A stretch of DNA of 64,000 nt from Adhaeribacter aerolatus (GTDB taxonomy: Bacteria > Bacteroidota > Bacteroidia > Cytophagales > Hymenobacteraceae), in the NCBI RefSeq assembly GCF_007991635.1, contig NZ_BJYS01000019.1:78131-142130 (forward strand). The letters are read 5' to 3'. The stretch's first letter is position 1. Every line of letters begins with the position of its first letter. A program made the position numbers and the translations under genes. This document shows positions 20,045-27,698 of this stretch, one piece after another. Below the pieces are notes generated by a model. It did not search any database. It worked only from the letters and a program-made list of their open reading frames with translations, and was not told the origin of the DNA.

Positions 20045-20494
20045 CCAGATGTCTACTTTAAATTATTTCAAGCCAGTATCATTTTCTTCCTGCGGGTTAC
20101 CTGTAGGCGGATGAAGTTTTCTCTAACTGATATTTAATATTAATCAGCAGGCCTCTCTATAATTATCAGCAAGTAGTTTTAGGGATCAGCGTTGCCATTT
20201 CCACGCATTCAAATCAGCGCCAGCTATTTTTTAGAAATTTTTTTCAACTATCGTATTCATTGGCTTTTCTTCTGAAATCATTCTGCAGCGGCAAAACAAT
20301 AATACAAACCATCCGTGGTAAAGTGCTAGTAACCAAGGTATAATGAGTAGATTATTGCTGCGGCCTACCTAAACATGATATTAATCATCAATAAAAGAGA
20401 TTAATATCTTCTATAATTATTCTAATGCCCTTTACATTTGTTCTGTAACTAGTGGCCCAAAAAAGGGGTAAATAGCTACTTAACGCAATAAAAT
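20045..20494. other. Intergenic region upstream of the nos operon
   Basis: This 450-base AT-rich spacer contains no ORF of note. Its last 120 bases hold the two FNR-like palindromes and the -7 box annotated separately. Bases 20045-20370 show nothing recognisable, and no strong terminator was seen for the HPP gene. Confidence 0.5.
20376..20440 (+). promoter_or_regulatory. nos operon promoter with tandem CRP/FNR-type sites
   Basis: A perfect dyad TGAT-ATTA-ATCA lies at 20376-20387. A weaker dyad AGAT-TAAT-ATCT lies at 20398-20409, with centres 22 bp apart. The -7 box TACATTTG (TAnnTTTG) is at 20433-20440, 45 bases after the first dyad and 23 after the second. This would place the dyads near -62 and -41 relative to transcription start, the classical class I and class II positions of CRP/FNR activators. 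No -33 TTTG is seen, which fits an activator-dependent promoter. The norB promoter at 39418-39482 has the same arrangement with identical spacing. Confidence 0.65.
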
Positions 20495-21019
20495 ATGAGA
20501 AAGCAAATTTCAAAACATCACAATTTACGCTGGAAAAAACTCCTTAATCCAGCGTTGGGGCTAGCCCTGAGTTGTTTCTTTTTCGTGAGTTGCTCTTCGG
20601 GCAGTAACGAGAAAAACACCCAGAGCGAGCAGGAAAACGCCGCCACCGAAAGTCCGGCTGCCGCAGCAGCACCCGCTGCCGATGAAGGTACCGGTATTGG
20701 TCCTGTAAAAAACGTAAGTCTGGGCGCTGAAATTGACCAGGCTTTGGCTGACAAGGGAAAAGCGGTTTTCGAGAGCAAATGTACCGCCTGCCACAAGTTT
20801 GGCGAACGCTACGTAGGTCCGGATTTGGCCGGGGTAACCGAACGTCGCAAGCCCGAATGGATTATGAACATGGTTCTGAATCCGCAGGAAATGGTACAGC
20901 AGGACCCTACCGCCAAAGAATTGCTCGGGGAGTTCATGACCCAAATGCCCAACCAGAACTTAACCGAAGACGAAGCACGGTCCGTGCTGGAATATTTCCG
21001 GACTCAAACTAAGAAGTAA
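20495..21019 (+). CDS. c-type cytochrome lipoprotein of the nos operon
   Basis: This 174-residue lipoprotein has a signal peptide ending in the lipobox FVSC (Cys33), a low-complexity Ala/Glu-rich linker (about 40-65) and one class I cytochrome c domain with the heme motif CTACH (Cys96, Cys99, His100). A C-terminal methionine such as that in FMTQMPNQ is the likely sixth ligand. It is the first gene of the nos operon, 22 bases upstream of nosZ. Mono-heme cytochromes accompany clade II nosZ clusters and are thought to deliver electrons from the quinol pool to NosZ. That electron-donor role is inferred from position. Confidence 0.88.
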   Translation: MRKQISKHHNLRWKKLLNPALGLALSCFFFVSCSSGSNEKNTQSEQENAATESPAAAAAPAADEGTGIGPVKNVSLGAEIDQALADKGKAVFESKCTACHKFGERYVGPDLAGVTERRKPEWIMNMVLNPQEMVQQDPTAKELLGEFMTQMPNQNLTEDEARSVLEYFRTQTKK

Positions 21020-21041
21020 ACCTAAACCAGTAATAAACATC

Positions 21042-23045
21042 ATGAAAAAACTAACCACATCAGTCTTAACCGGTGCCGGTTGCCTGCTCCTGGGAACGCT
21101 TGCCCTGACCAATTGTCAGAAATCTGCACTCAGCAACGATTCGGCCATTGGTGCCGACGGCGATGCCGCTAAAAAAGTTTACGTAGCTCCGGGCAAGCAC
21201 GACGAATATTACGCTTACCTTTCCGGCGGTTTTAACGGCCAGGTAGACGTATACGGGTTGCCCTCAGGCCGGTTGCTAAAAGTAATTCCGGTATTTTCGC
21301 AAAACCCCGAAAACGGCTACGGCTACAACGAAGAAACCAAGCCTATGCTGCAAACCTCGTTCGGCCAGATTCCGTGGGACGATTTGCACCACCCCAAATT
21401 ATCGCGCACCGACGGTAAGCCCGATGGCCGCTGGTTATTTGTAAACGGCAACAATACCCCCCGGATTGCCCGCTTAGACTTGACCACCTTCGAAACGGCC
21501 GAAATAATTGAGATTCCGAATAGCGCTGGCCAGCACTGCTCGCCGTACCCGACAGATAATACCGAATACGTAGTGGCCGGTACCCGCTTTGCCGTACCCA
21601 TTGCCGATAATGGTGGCATTGAGGATGTACCGCTTGATACGTATAAAGACAAATTCCGGGCTTCGCTTTCTTTTATAAAAGTAGATAAAAACACCGGCCA
21701 CATGGATATTGACTTCCAGATTCTGGTGCCCGGTTTCGACTTCGACTTAGCTAATGGGGGTAAAGGCCCGTCTGCTGACTGGATGTTCTTTACTTCTTAT
21801 AACACCGAGAAAGCCGGTACCCTGAAAGAAATGGGCGCATCGCAGAACGATAAAGACTATTTAGCCGCCATTAACTGGAAAAAAGCTGCCGAATATGCCC
21901 GGCAGGGCAAAGCCCGCGAAATACCGGCTAATTATTACCACAACATGATGGATGAAAAAACGCATACAGCGGTTTCTACCCAGAAGAAAACGGTACGGGT
22001 ATTATTGCCCGAAGATTGCCCCGGCATGATGTACCTGATTCCGGTGCCAAAATCGCCACACGGCGTTGACGTAGACCCTACCGGCGAAAATATTGTGGTA
22101 AGTGGTAAACTGGCGGCTGTTATTCCGGTGCACTCTTATTCTAAAATGATAAAAGCCATCGAGAATAAATCTTATGATAATACCATTAGCGGCATCCCCG
22201 TGCTGAAATACGAAAGTGTGCTGGCCGGCGAAGTACAAAAACCAGGTTTAGGACCACTGCACACCGAGTTCGACAACAAAGGCAATGCGTATACCTCCAT
22301 GTTCGTGTCTTCAGAAGTGGTAAAATGGAACGTTAAATCACGCGAAGTTTTAGATCGGATTCCGGTATATTATTCAATCGGTCACTTAATGATACCGGGC
22401 GGCGATACCCAGAACCCCGACGGTAAATATTTACTGGCCATGAATAAAATTACCAAAGACCGTTATCTGCCTACCGGTCCGGAACTGGCCCAAACTGCCC
22501 AGCTAATTGATATCAGCGGCGATAAAATGAAAATGCTGCTCGATTTCCCTACTTTTGGCGAACCGCACTACGCCCAGGCCATTAAAGCCGATATGGTAGC
22601 GAAAAATTCGAAAAAATTCTACCGCCTCGATGAAAATAAACACCCGCATGCCACTATTAAAGAGGCTGATGCCCGGGTGGAACGTAAAGGCAACCAGGTT
22701 CACGTGTACATGACCGCCATTCGCAGCCACTTAGCGCCGGATAATATTGAAGGTATCCACCTGGGTGATGAGGTTTACTTCCACGTAACCAACCTGGAGC
22801 AAGACTGGGACGTACCGCACGGCTTTGCCGTAATGGGTAACCAAAACGCCGAACTGCTGGTGATGCCTGGCCAAACCAGAACCCTGAAATGGGTACCTAC
22901 CAAAACCGGGGTAACACCGTTCTACTGCACCGACTTCTGCTCGGCCTTACACCAGGAAATGCAGGGTTATGCCCGGGTTTCTCCAAAAGGTGCCAACACA
23001 CCGGTTAAATTCTGGCTGGGCGAGAAAAAGAAACCCGCCATTTAA
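21042..23045 (+). CDS. nosZ: Nitrous oxide reductase, clade II (Sec-type)
   Basis: NosZ reduces N2O to N2 at a periplasmic CuZ cluster. All parts are visible. The CuZ histidine motifs occur in order: DDLHHPK, GQHCSPYP, SPHGVDVDP, GPLHTEFD, IGHLMIPGGDT and EPHYAQAI. The C-terminal cupredoxin domain has the CuA motif CTDFCSALHQEM, with WDVPHGFAV supplying the other His. The 667-residue length fits. The N-terminus is a Sec/lipoprotein signal with lipobox LTNC (Cys25) and no twin-arginine motif, which is the hallmark of clade II enzymes. It is followed by a strong hairpin and then the NosL fusion gene, within an operon preceded by FNR-type sites. Confidence 0.97.
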   Translation: MKKLTTSVLTGAGCLLLGTLALTNCQKSALSNDSAIGADGDAAKKVYVAPGKHDEYYAYLSGGFNGQVDVYGLPSGRLLKVIPVFSQNPENGYGYNEETKPMLQTSFGQIPWDDLHHPKLSRTDGKPDGRWLFVNGNNTPRIARLDLTTFETAEIIEIPNSAGQHCSPYPTDNTEYVVAGTRFAVPIADNGGIEDVPLDTYKDKFRASLSFIKVDKNTGHMDIDFQILVPGFDFDLANGGKGPSADWMFFTSYNTEKAGTLKEMGASQNDKDYLAAINWKKAAEYARQGKAREIPANYYHNMMDEKTHTAVSTQKKTVRVLLPEDCPGMMYLIPVPKSPHGVDVDPTGENIVVSGKLAAVIPVHSYSKMIKAIENKSYDNTISGIPVLKYESVLAGEVQKPGLGPLHTEFDNKGNAYTSMFVSSEVVKWNVKSREVLDRIPVYYSIGHLMIPGGDTQNPDGKYLLAMNKITKDRYLPTGPELAQTAQLIDISGDKMKMLLDFPTFGEPHYAQAIKADMVAKNSKKFYRLDENKHPHATIKEADARVERKGNQVHVYMTAIRSHLAPDNIEGIHLGDEVYFHVTNLEQDWDVPHGFAVMGNQNAELLVMPGQTRTLKWVPTKTGVTPFYCTDFCSALHQEMQGYARVSPKGANTPVKFWLGEKKKPAI

Positions 23046-23065
23046 TAGATAACATTTAAATTCTT

Positions 23066-23098
23066 GTACCCAGGTTGCTTACAAAGCAGCCTGGGTAC
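23066..23098 (+). promoter_or_regulatory. Strong intercistronic hairpin after nosZ
   Basis: GTACCCAGGTTGCT (23066-23079) pairs with AGCAGCCTGGGTAC (23085-23098), 14 pairs including one G-T wobble around a 5-base loop. It is followed by A-rich rather than T-rich sequence, so it is a poor intrinsic terminator. Its place between nosZ and the accessory genes suggests an mRNA-stabilising or partial attenuation element that would raise nosZ message over downstream genes. Confidence 0.6.
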
Positions 23099-23116
23099 TA
23101 ATAAAAAAACAAGGCC

Positions 23117-24163
23117 ATGAAAAAGACCTCCACCATTTTATTACTGTTAAGCAGTGCTTTTTTAGCGGCTATCTTTTTTGTGCCATTGTGGCATATTCGC
23201 CTGGAAGCGCCGCAATATCCCGGCGGACTCGACATGTACATCTGGATCCACCAGATTACCGGCACCGACGAATTTACCTTACAAAATATTAATATTCTGA
23301 ATCACTACGTAGGCATGGAAGCCATTAAACCCGGCTCTTTTGTGGAATTAAATATTATGCCTTACGTGCTCATGGGTTTAATATTATTAAGTGTGGGCGT
23401 TTTATTCTGGCGTAACCGGAAAGCTTTGGTTGCTTATACTGCTTTATTAATAATTGCCGGTACTGTTGGCCTGGCAGATTTTTATTACTGGATTCAGGAA
23501 TTCGGTAATAACCTCAGCCCGCTGGCGCCTATTAAAGTTCCGGGCATGACTTATTCGCCGCCGTTTTTAGGCATTAAAACTTTGCTAAACATTACGGCTT
23601 CTTCATTTCCGGATTTCGGCGGGTACTTTTTTGGCATAGCCGTGCTGTTATTGTTTTTAGCTATTTATTTTGCCTTTAAAAAAGAGACTAAAAGCGAAAC
23701 TTTACCACTAACGTCATTCGGTAAGATTAGCGCCGTAACTACCAGCTTGCTATTATTTTCCTGTTCCGTAGAACCGCAGCCTATTGCCTACGGTAGCGAT
23801 AGTTGTGATCATTGCCGCATGACCATTTCGGATAATCGGTACGGAGCCGAATTGGTTACCTCAAAAGGTAAAGCTTTTAAATTTGATTCGGCCGAATGCC
23901 TGGCGGCTTATGTGAACGAGCAAAAAAATACAGAAGCCGCCCTGTTGCTGGTAACCGATTATAACCGGCCCGGAGAATTTGTTAACGCGGCTGAAGCCAT
24001 CTTTCTGCAGAGCGAGCAGCAACCCAGCCCCATGGGCCTGAACCTGACCGCCTTTGCTGACCAAAATACCGCTGCCGAAATAGCCCGCGAAAAATCCGGC
24101 CAACTGCTGCACTGGGCCGAGGTGCTGCAACTGGCTGCCGGCCAGGCCAAGCAAATGATGTAA
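23117..24163 (+). CDS. nosL: Membrane protein fused to NosL copper chaperone (possible NosB-NosL fusion)
   Basis: This 348-residue protein has two parts. Residues 1-200 contain about four transmembrane segments (for example near 8-27, 76-98, 106-128 and 172-193). After a fifth hydrophobic stretch that resembles a lipoprotein signal (LLLFSC, Cys216), residues 217-348 form a NosL domain with the copper-binding motif DSCDHCRM (Cys230, Cys233, Met235) and KFDSAECLAAY. NosL delivers Cu(I) for CuZ assembly in NosZ. The membrane half sits where clade II operons carry nosB, directly after nosZ, so it may be a NosB equivalent; this is inference. The gene lies 71 bases after nosZ. Confidence 0.85.
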   Translation: MKKTSTILLLLSSAFLAAIFFVPLWHIRLEAPQYPGGLDMYIWIHQITGTDEFTLQNINILNHYVGMEAIKPGSFVELNIMPYVLMGLILLSVGVLFWRNRKALVAYTALLIIAGTVGLADFYYWIQEFGNNLSPLAPIKVPGMTYSPPFLGIKTLLNITASSFPDFGGYFFGIAVLLLFLAIYFAFKKETKSETLPLTSFGKISAVTTSLLLFSCSVEPQPIAYGSDSCDHCRMTISDNRYGAELVTSKGKAFKFDSAECLAAYVNEQKNTEAALLLVTDYNRPGEFVNAAEAIFLQSEQQPSPMGLNLTAFADQNTAAEIAREKSGQLLHWAEVLQLAAGQAKQMM

Positions 24164-24311
24164 AATATTTAAGAACTAAACAGATAGATTAATACCTAAC
24201 CAGAAGACCTTTTCAATTTTGAAGGTAAAATAGGGTTAATTTGAATCTAACATATCTAATCTAATCGTGTTCCATCCAGGATTAACCGGAAGGGCAACAT
24301 CCAACTAAAAA

Positions 24312-25592
24312 ATGACAACATTTCCCCAACATAGCAGAAACTTTTTATTTACCGTGCTGGCCCTGGTGCTGCCGGTTCTGTTGGGGGCAGCAACTATTCT
24401 CGCCAAAACCCTTACGGTGAGTCCCACCGGAAAAATCCGGTCGGTAAAAGAGGCCGTGCGGTTGGCGCAGCCCTACGATACCATTTGGGTTAATGCCGGA
24501 ATATACCACGAAAACGAAATTACTATAGATAAACCGCTGGCCATTATTGGCCGGCAACAGGCGGTACTGGATGCCAGGTTTAAAAAAGGCATTTTCTCGG
24601 TAATGGCGGAAAATGTATTAATTGCGGGCCTTACCCTCCAGAACGTAGAAGAAAGCTTTACCAAAAATTATGCAGCGGTGCGGGTGCGCGGCGGCGGCCA
24701 CGTAACGGTACGGAATAATACCATTTTAAATTCTTATTACGGCGTATACCTGGAGCAAACCGATAGCTGCACCGTGAGCCACAATTTAATTCGTGGCAAT
24801 GCCAAACAAGAATCTACTTCCGGCAATGCTATTCATTTATGGCGGACCGACCATATAAATATTGTATCGAATAAAGTATCGGGCCACCGCGACGGTATTT
24901 ACCTGGAAACATCCAGCAACAGTACCATCACCGGTAATATCAGCCAGAACAACTTGCGTTATGGTTTGCATTTTATGTTTTCCGATAACAACAGCTACCA
25001 GCGCAATCAGTTTATGCGCAACGGATCGGGTATTGCCGTTATGTACTCCCGCAATATTATCATGACTGATAATTTATTTGAGGAAAACTGGGGTGCGGCC
25101 GCTTACGGCATTCTGCTGAAAGATATTACCGACGGCTACATAGAACGGAATATTTTCCGGCAAAACACCACCGGTATTTACGCCGAAGGTTCTTCGCGGC
25201 TTCTTCTCAAAAACAACGAGTTCCGGAACAATGGCTGGGCCGTGCGCCTGTTGGGCAGCAGCGAAGACTTAACCTTTGAGCAAAATAACTTTATCGGGAA
25301 TACTTTCGAAATTAGTACCAGCACCAATTACAGCAGCCACAATACTTTCCGGGCCAATTACTGGAGCAGCTATACCGGCTACGACCTAGACAAGGACGGC
25401 ACCGGCGATGTACCGCACAAACCGGTGAAACTATTTTCTTACCTGCTCGAAGATATACCAACTTCGGTGGTGTTGCTGCGCAGCTTGTTTATAGATTTGC
25501 TGGAGCTGATGGAAAAGGTGGCCCCGGTGCTTACCCCCGAAAACGTACTGGATAACGAGCCCAGTACCCGTTTAAACGTTTGGAAGTCATGA
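24312..25592 (+). CDS. nosD: NosD, periplasmic copper-insertion beta-helix protein
   Basis: NosD is a periplasmic accessory protein needed to assemble the CuZ centre of NosZ, working with the NosFY transporter. The 426-residue protein starts with a Sec signal peptide ending near LGAATILAKT. The body is a right-handed parallel beta-helix of the CASH/NosD type, shown by tandem repeats such as NNTILNSYYGVYLEQ, NNLRYGLHFMFSDN and RNIFRQNTTGIYAEG. A C-terminal hydrophobic helix lies near residues 380-400. The stop overlaps the nosF start (ATGA at 25589-25592), indicating translational coupling. A 148-base gap with a weak palindrome separates it from the preceding gene. Confidence 0.94.
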   Translation: MTTFPQHSRNFLFTVLALVLPVLLGAATILAKTLTVSPTGKIRSVKEAVRLAQPYDTIWVNAGIYHENEITIDKPLAIIGRQQAVLDARFKKGIFSVMAENVLIAGLTLQNVEESFTKNYAAVRVRGGGHVTVRNNTILNSYYGVYLEQTDSCTVSHNLIRGNAKQESTSGNAIHLWRTDHINIVSNKVSGHRDGIYLETSSNSTITGNISQNNLRYGLHFMFSDNNSYQRNQFMRNGSGIAVMYSRNIIMTDNLFEENWGAAAYGILLKDITDGYIERNIFRQNTTGIYAEGSSRLLLKNNEFRNNGWAVRLLGSSEDLTFEQNNFIGNTFEISTSTNYSSHNTFRANYWSSYTGYDLDKDGTGDVPHKPVKLFSYLLEDIPTSVVLLRSLFIDLLELMEKVAPVLTPENVLDNEPSTRLNVWKS

Positions 25593-26326
25593 TAGAAATA
25601 AGAAATATAGCCAAGGCATTTGGTAAGTTACAGGTGCTCAATGGTATTGATATAAGCCTGGAGAAAGGAAAAATATATGCTTTTCTGGGTCCTAATGGCT
25701 CCGGCAAAACTACGCTCATTAAAAGCATATTGGGTTTAACCCAACCCGATAAGGGAGAAATATTTATTCAAGACGAAAACATAAAAGATAACTGGCGCTA
25801 CAAAAGCCGCATTGGTTACATGCCGCAGATTGCCCGGTTTCCTGAGAACCTGAATATGATGGAATTATTTCGCATGACCATGGATATCCGGAAGACGCCT
25901 GCCAACGAAGAAAAATATATTTCTTATTTTAACCTGGAAGACGCGCGCGATAAAAAGCTTAAAAACCTATCGGGTGGCACCAAACAAAAAGTAAATGCCG
26001 TTCTGGCCTTTATGTTTAACCCCGATATCCTCATTTTTGATGAACCATCGGTGGGTCTGGACCCGGTATCGCACCTGAAGCTGAAAGATTTGATACGCGA
26101 AGAACGTGATAAGGGCAAAACCATTTTGCTGACCACGCACATATTGAGCGAAGTAGAAGAACTGGCCGATGAAGTAATATTCCTGCTCGAAGGCAAGATA
26201 TACTTTAAAGGCACAGTGCAAAACCTGGTGCAAACCCAGAATGAGCGCAACCTCGAACGAGCCATTGCCCAACTATTGCTGCAATCCGAAAAAAAAACTA
26301 AAAAGCTTAATCTAAAAGCGGCATGA
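25589..26326 (+). CDS. nosF: NosF, ABC transporter ATP-binding protein
   Basis: This ATPase subunit of the NosDFY machinery is about 245 residues long. It has Walker A GPNGSGKTT, the Q-loop region IGYMPQIARFPENL, signature LSGGTKQK and Walker B ILIFDEPSVGLD, followed by the switch His in LLTTHILSE. The ATG at 25589 is preferred over an in-frame TTG at 25580 because it overlaps the nosD stop codon in the usual ATGA arrangement. Its own stop overlaps the nosY start in the same way. It is thought to drive NosY to supply a sulfur species or otherwise energise CuZ biogenesis. Confidence 0.95.
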   Translation: MIEIRNIAKAFGKLQVLNGIDISLEKGKIYAFLGPNGSGKTTLIKSILGLTQPDKGEIFIQDENIKDNWRYKSRIGYMPQIARFPENLNMMELFRMTMDIRKTPANEEKYISYFNLEDARDKKLKNLSGGTKQKVNAVLAFMFNPDILIFDEPSVGLDPVSHLKLKDLIREERDKGKTILLTTHILSEVEELADEVIFLLEGKIYFKGTVQNLVQTQNERNLERAIAQLLLQSEKKTKKLNLKAA

Positions 26327-27111
26327 ACTCTTTAACCAAAATAATTAAATATTCTTTTTACGACACCTGGCGAAGCTGGTGGGCGCTGCTCTACGGCTTG
26401 TTTTTTCTCGTAATTTCGGTTACGCTGCTGTACTTCTCCGGCGATTTTAACAAAGCCCTGGTCAGTTTGCTGAATATTATACTATTGCTGGTGCCCCTAA
26501 TCAGCACCGTGTTTGGGGTGATGTACGCTTATAACTCCCGCGAATTTACCGAACTGTTACTGGCTCAACCTCTTAAGCGCAATAATATTTTTCTGGGCCA
26601 GTATTTAGGCTTAACCTTGTCGCTGATGTTAAGCCTGGGTTTAGGTTTAGGCATTGCTTTTATATTATTTGCCGGCACCGCCGAAGAGAGCGTGCATTTG
26701 GGTATGCTCACGCTGTGCGGCGCTTTGCTTACCGCTATTTTTACCGGTCTGGCTTTTCTGGTATCGGTATTGTTCGAAGACCGGGTAAAAGGTTTTGGCA
26801 TTGCTATCCTGATTTGGCTTTTTGCCGCGGTTATTTACGATGGCTTGCTGCTGGCCTTCCTGGTTATTTTCAACGATTACCCTTTAGAGAAAGCCACCAT
26901 CGGCCTGACTTTATTCAACCCCATTGATTTGTCGCGTATTCTGATTTTACTGCGTTTGGAAACGGCTGCCTTGCTGGGCTACACCGGTGCCGTATTTAAT
27001 AAATTTTTCGGTACAGCGTCAGGTATGGCGGTGTCGCTGGGGGCTTTGTTGCTATGGATAATAATTCCCCTGGTAATATTCCTGCGAAAAGTACAACATA
27101 AAGATTTTTAA
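26323..27111 (+). CDS. nosY: NosY, ABC transporter permease
   Basis: This 262-residue membrane protein has six predicted transmembrane segments and forms the permease of NosDFY, the complex required for maturing the NosZ copper centre. The family motif region NSREFTELLLAQPLKRN follows the second segment and is typical of NosY/ABC-2 permeases. The ATG overlaps the nosF stop by four bases. No nosR or nosX gene is present, which is normal for clade II operons that use other electron routes. Confidence 0.94.
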   Translation: MNSLTKIIKYSFYDTWRSWWALLYGLFFLVISVTLLYFSGDFNKALVSLLNIILLLVPLISTVFGVMYAYNSREFTELLLAQPLKRNNIFLGQYLGLTLSLMLSLGLGLGIAFILFAGTAEESVHLGMLTLCGALLTAIFTGLAFLVSVLFEDRVKGFGIAILIWLFAAVIYDGLLLAFLVIFNDYPLEKATIGLTLFNPIDLSRILILLRLETAALLGYTGAVFNKFFGTASGMAVSLGALLLWIIIPLVIFLRKVQHKDF

Positions 27112-27226
27112 AATAGTAATTAGAAATAATTAGGGCACGCTATAAATAAGCTAGATTAATAGCTGGTGTAGTTTATTATGGAAGGATAAGTTTATAATGT
27201 AAATAGAAATTAATCATTTAACCCCG

Positions 27227-27469
27227 ATGAAAAAAGTAGTTCTATTATTAAGCAGCGTCTTCGTATTTGCCTGCGGCGACAATGCTAAAAATACAGCCGG
27301 CGAGGAAGTTGATGGTAATATTAACTCCGCCGAACACGTGGAAGAAAATACCCACGAGAACAGGTCGCCCCAGTTAAGCGAAGATCCCGGTCCTGATAAC
27401 CGTTTTGAAGTGGATACGATTAGTTCGGCCGAAAGCGCCAAAGAACAAAGTCAAAAGTCTTCTGAGTAA
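27227..27469 (+). CDS. Small lipoprotein at the end of the nos operon
   Basis: This 80-residue protein has a signal peptide ending in the lipobox VFAC (Cys16) and a highly acidic, probably disordered mature part rich in Glu, Asp, Asn and Ser. It is not recognised as any named family. It lies 115 bases after nosY on the same strand and immediately before the strong terminator at 27481-27520, so it could be the last nos operon gene or a separate unit. The histidine content is low (HVEENTHEN), so copper binding is only a guess. Confidence 0.65.
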   Translation: MKKVVLLLSSVFVFACGDNAKNTAGEEVDGNINSAEHVEENTHENRSPQLSEDPGPDNRFEVDTISSAESAKEQSQKSSE

Positions 27470-27480
27470 TTTATAATTAA

Positions 27481-27520
27481 AAAATAATCCTGCCGCTTAC
27501 ATAACCGGCAGGATTATTTT
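27481..27520. terminator. Strong terminator at the end of the nos region
   Basis: A perfect 15-base stem (27481-27495 with 27506-27520) with core AATCCTGCCG/CGGCAGGATT closes a 10-base loop and is followed by a T-run. A-rich flanks also let it work on the opposite strand for the gene ending at 27699. Confidence 0.9.
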
Positions 27521-27698
27521 TTTATAGCTTAGAGGGGTCTTACATTTTTGTACAACAGCTCTGAAAACTTAATTATTGTAAAACCTATTCTCTAACCATA
27601 ACTGCATTCCTCTATAGAATAGACTTTCCAGGCCATAATTTACATAAGCAACAACTATTTGGTGAAGGATAAAAATATTTCTTTTTAGCGGAGCTCTT

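Noticed and set aside
24212..24223. Palindrome TTCAA-TT-TTGAA between nosL and nosD
   Set aside because: Short and AT-rich with a mismatch in the longer stem; no evidence of function.
25580..25588. TTG as an earlier start for nosF
   Set aside because: The ATG three codons later overlaps the nosD stop in the standard ATGA arrangement.
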